Positions 63,301 through 64,000 of a stretch of DNA of 64,000 nt are shown in pieces. The notes under the pieces were generated by a model that was not told the origin of the DNA, searched no databases, and saw nothing but the letters and a program-made list of their open reading frames with translations. How positions within the stretch are numbered: position 1 is the first letter of the stretch; every line of letters begins with the position of its first letter. The translations under genes and the position numbers were made by a program. This DNA comes from Lutibacter agarilyticus. Lineage in GTDB: Bacteria; Bacteroidota; Bacteroidia; Flavobacteriales; Flavobacteriaceae. The stretch lies in assembly GCF_900188235.1 (NCBI RefSeq), contig NZ_FZNT01000002.1:186001-250000 (forward strand), written 5' to 3'.

Positions 63301-64000
63301 TTAAATTAATCGAAGTTACAGGATTGTTATTAATCCATATCCCATTTAAATTTGTATGGGTATTTAACTGTAACTCAGTTAAATTATTATTGTTGCAAAA
63401 CAGTTGTTCTAGATTCACAAAATATTTAATCCCAGTAACATCATTAATTCCTTTGTCAACGATATTAAGCGAATAAATATTTTCAGCATCTATCTGAGAT
63501 ATTTGACCATTCACGGTTTCATCTGTATCTAACCCTAATTCAATTAAAGCAGCTTCAAAAATTGGATCTGGGATAGCAACACTACCACTACAATTGTTGC
63601 TAATAGCAACTGCAGGATCAAGGTTTAAATTAGAATTATCTGCATTCTCATCATCAACCGTGATACAAGACAAACTTGGTAAATTTTGCATTGTTGAATA
63701 AACAATATTTTTGTTGTTTCCGTTTTTTATGGATAGACTTGTTAATGGATTATCAGAAAAACCATACACTTTTAAGTTCGTGTTCGCATCTACATTTAAA
63801 CTTGTAATATTATTATTTGTAAACCAAATACCTTCTAGTAATAAATTTTGACTGACATCTAATTCTGACAGATTATTATTTGCACAACCAATGGTCTTTA
63901 ATACTTTATTTTGACTTAAATCTAATGCTGTAAATTGATTGCTTTCACATTCTAAAATTGATAATACCGAATTTTTGGTAACATCAAGATTTGCAAGTTG
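57326..64000 (-). CDS. Giant leucine-rich-repeat T9SS surface protein (5' end outside window)
   Basis: At least 2224 residues are present and the frame continues past the window edge; the internal ATG at 63769 is not the start. It has seven large modules, each beginning with a conserved head such as IPDENFEQALLDQGIDTDD (positions near 63570, 62925, 62195, 61505, 60775, 59770, 58765), followed by LTGIEAFVNLTxL, many LRR units of the LDVSNNxxLxxL type and a closing NLTCIxAD. The heads carry a DTDG calcium-binding-like loop. Two HYR/Ig-like domains follow, then a T9SS sorting domain. It is likely a secreted adhesin. Confidence 0.93.
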   Translation of the reverse strand, partial: QLANLDVTKNSVLSILECESNQFTALDLSQNKVLKTIGCANNNLSELDVSQNLLLEGIWFTNNNITSLNVDANTNLKVYGFSDNPLTSLSIKNGNNKNIVYSTMQNLPSLSCITVDDENADNSNLNLDPAVAISNNCSGSVAIPDPIFEAALIELGLDTDETVNGQISQIDAENIYSLNIVDKGINDVTGIKYFVNLEQLFCNNNNLTELQLNTHTNLNGIWINNNPVTSINLKNCPSLVYLHISQNQLEAIDISSNPLLMELSIANNNLTSLDASNNPNLTFLRANGNDLYSINIENGNNLNFAAPEWWPYSFDVRFNYNLSCIQVDAGLVNNIPSDWAKENNTFYSEDGCNDVVPIPDPNFELALINAGIDTNGETGDVLRVEVHNITYLNLGGKEITDLTGLSAFKNLNHLIIYSNPISEIDLSSNTELEVLQAGANELTSLDISNNQKLRELWAWTNQLESLNTSNNPLLEELWLGQNNITALDLSNNSNLIGLEIHQNPITSIDFSKNLNLERLWAWETNLTGLNLSKNRSLNQLRVQDNLELSYLNVENGNNVNMDNFIVSGTSKLSCITADANVHENMTAFSDGRLNEDCRMVYIIDESFEQALIELEIDTDGIINHLISRVDAENTSAIIANFPLLPDGTTNVGADPRVTITTKIKDLTGLDAFTNLEVLECQGNQLTNLDISKNLALTKLECGWNQISNLDVSQNSTLEILGCHDNNLSSIDVSKNLALKGLWCSNNNITGLNLDVNTNLNLYGVSNNPLTYLSIKNGNNHNVTYSELLNLPNLLCITVDDETASYFTDKYFWKAVTDAGISFSNDCGTVYIPDVNFEQSLVDIGVDTDGLVNQLLSKTDAEAVNSLNLTNPLFDPSSGFANSLITNVTGKIDDLTGIEAFVNVTNLQLGYGALSSIDISNNVLLEELFLGDNQLESIDVSNNTVLKRFGVMRNPNLPTLDVSSNINLEELFIDNTLITTLDVSKNINLWKIYARWGNLTGLDLSKNTNLSDVRVRGSSNLTYLNIRNGNNINVTGFDVRDMPDLMCITTDDIQSQLMIDYSNGKTFNSDCGFVYIPDENFEQALLDQGIDTDDALNHLISRADAEAQVGRLGVSGRQISDLTGIEAFVNITELQAGDNQLTKINVSQNTELLKLWVYYNQLKALDLSNNTKLQRVSAGGNQISSFDSSSLIDMHTLLIWQNNLTSLDLTNNVNLTWLSAQNNQLSNIDLTNNFELNRLELGTNLFTETIDLSQNNKLTYFEAYNNKFKSLDLSNNTELTFLSLPTNELTELDLYNNTKLTEVVLANNQIEKIDFSFATELFQLVIPNNKLTLLDVSNNPILTALNIDNNIQLASLDMRNENNINIEFFNTENTPNLTCINADGVTLTEISQPMLDSGKSFSTDCGDFVNIPDENFELYLLELNIDSDGFLNGKILREDAEAVGTLNLTNPNFDSSAFANQDLINVPGQISDITGIEAFVNLTTLQVTNSLIEDIDVSNLTLLEVLWLNDNVLTSINVQSNINLTTLGVMRNNISGVLNVSQNMLLETLYAYNNAITDLVIYSNVNLKDLRVNNNSLTALNVSTNLALARIDAQYNTGLNMTFPAVELLTLTSLNLSGTGINRFNATLLPSLEWLLLNDNSLTNFNAAKAANIQHLRINNNQLGSLDVSGNLALVDLQISNNQLTDLNVANGFNSNMATMNATSNLLTCITADNDDITLAPYVNWGLDLGVQLSLNCKGEPEVVLIPDENFELALGGLDTNGVNGNILLSDALLIENLDVSGANISDLTGIESFVNLIALNCSNNSIANLPLGNSKGLTQLNASLNNIATIDLSQNTALTALDISYNKLSELTISSAKVFNSLIANNNLISLINLNDLTNLVDLDISFNLMTQVDATGLDQLATVNLSDNQLIELDMRNGTNTIITNFDAKNNNLVCIGVDDDTADFLNWDKDSATLYSVTGDCLPPVVNTQNITVQLDAKGVASISAVAIDNGSYDNATPTKNLVYSVNKTTFNCSDLGVNEVELTITDLEGHSARKSAQVTVEDIIAPTAKSLRSLTYDLNDASGTVNLTPEDINDGSSDNCDIQLMTIDPATFTMPGVYEVTLTVTDAGGNEATSITEVEITDSSISSIGLSFGKLKLTVYPVPFTDVINISFSEATDLATVSVSLLYFDQSDTGINFYANGINLISDSTTNLSQASGTIYWLRVTIGKKTQTIQIIKGGTN

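Noticed and set aside
1..64000. CRISPR arrays, tRNA or rRNA genes, prophage or IS elements
   Set aside because: I looked for direct repeats with spacers, cloverleaf patterns, CCA ends and transposase motifs on both strands and found none.

Overview
The window is AT-rich DNA from a member of the Bacteroidota, almost certainly a Flavobacteriaceae-type marine or sediment bacterium. The evidence is a TonB-dependent receptor with a carboxypeptidase-like N-terminal domain, type IX secretion (T9SS) C-terminal sorting domains, DUF5689 and lamin-tail proteins, a complete Bat (aerotolerance) operon, TlpA-like thioredoxins, a TPR-type sensor kinase, and -7 boxes of the form TAnnTTTG instead of sigma-70 -10 boxes. 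The genus cannot be fixed from the sequence alone. I saw no rRNA, tRNA, CRISPR array, prophage or intact insertion sequence.

Layout. 1-312: 5' part of a DcuC-type carrier. 454-1668: hflX. 1773-13556: a surface locus with two paralogous endonuclease/exonuclease/phosphatase (EEP) proteins flanking small secreted proteins, a DUF5689 plus lamin-tail lipoprotein, a TonB-dependent receptor and a T9SS lamin-tail protein. This looks like an ExeM-type extracellular nuclease split over several genes and joined to an uptake receptor. 13667-21724: housekeeping genes (recJ, an OsmC protein, an NfeD/flotillin pair, ppnP, tex). 21834-24918: an ECF sigma operon with a membrane partner and an outer-membrane barrel. 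25098-31785: gdhA, an unusual receiver/PEP-synthase-like fusion, and metG. 31884-36772: LD-carboxypeptidase, yraN, cvpA and two TlpA-like proteins. 36790-45196: moxR-DUF58-X-batA-batB-batC-batD-batE, read on the minus strand. 45312-52308: LpxH-like phosphatase, S41 protease, dCMP deaminase, HupE/UreJ-like protein, class V aminotransferase and DsbD. 52659-56575: a TPR histidine kinase/response regulator pair, a small lipoprotein and a LytTR regulator. 57326-64000: the 3' part of a giant leucine-rich-repeat T9SS surface protein that runs off the window.

How the parts relate. The Bat operon, DsbD and the TlpA proteins share an envelope and redox theme. The nuclease locus and the LRR giant are outward-facing and depend on T9SS, whose machinery is not encoded here. 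Several intergenic spacers hold short palindromic repeats of one family, and one holds three consecutive hairpins that resemble a structured RNA element.
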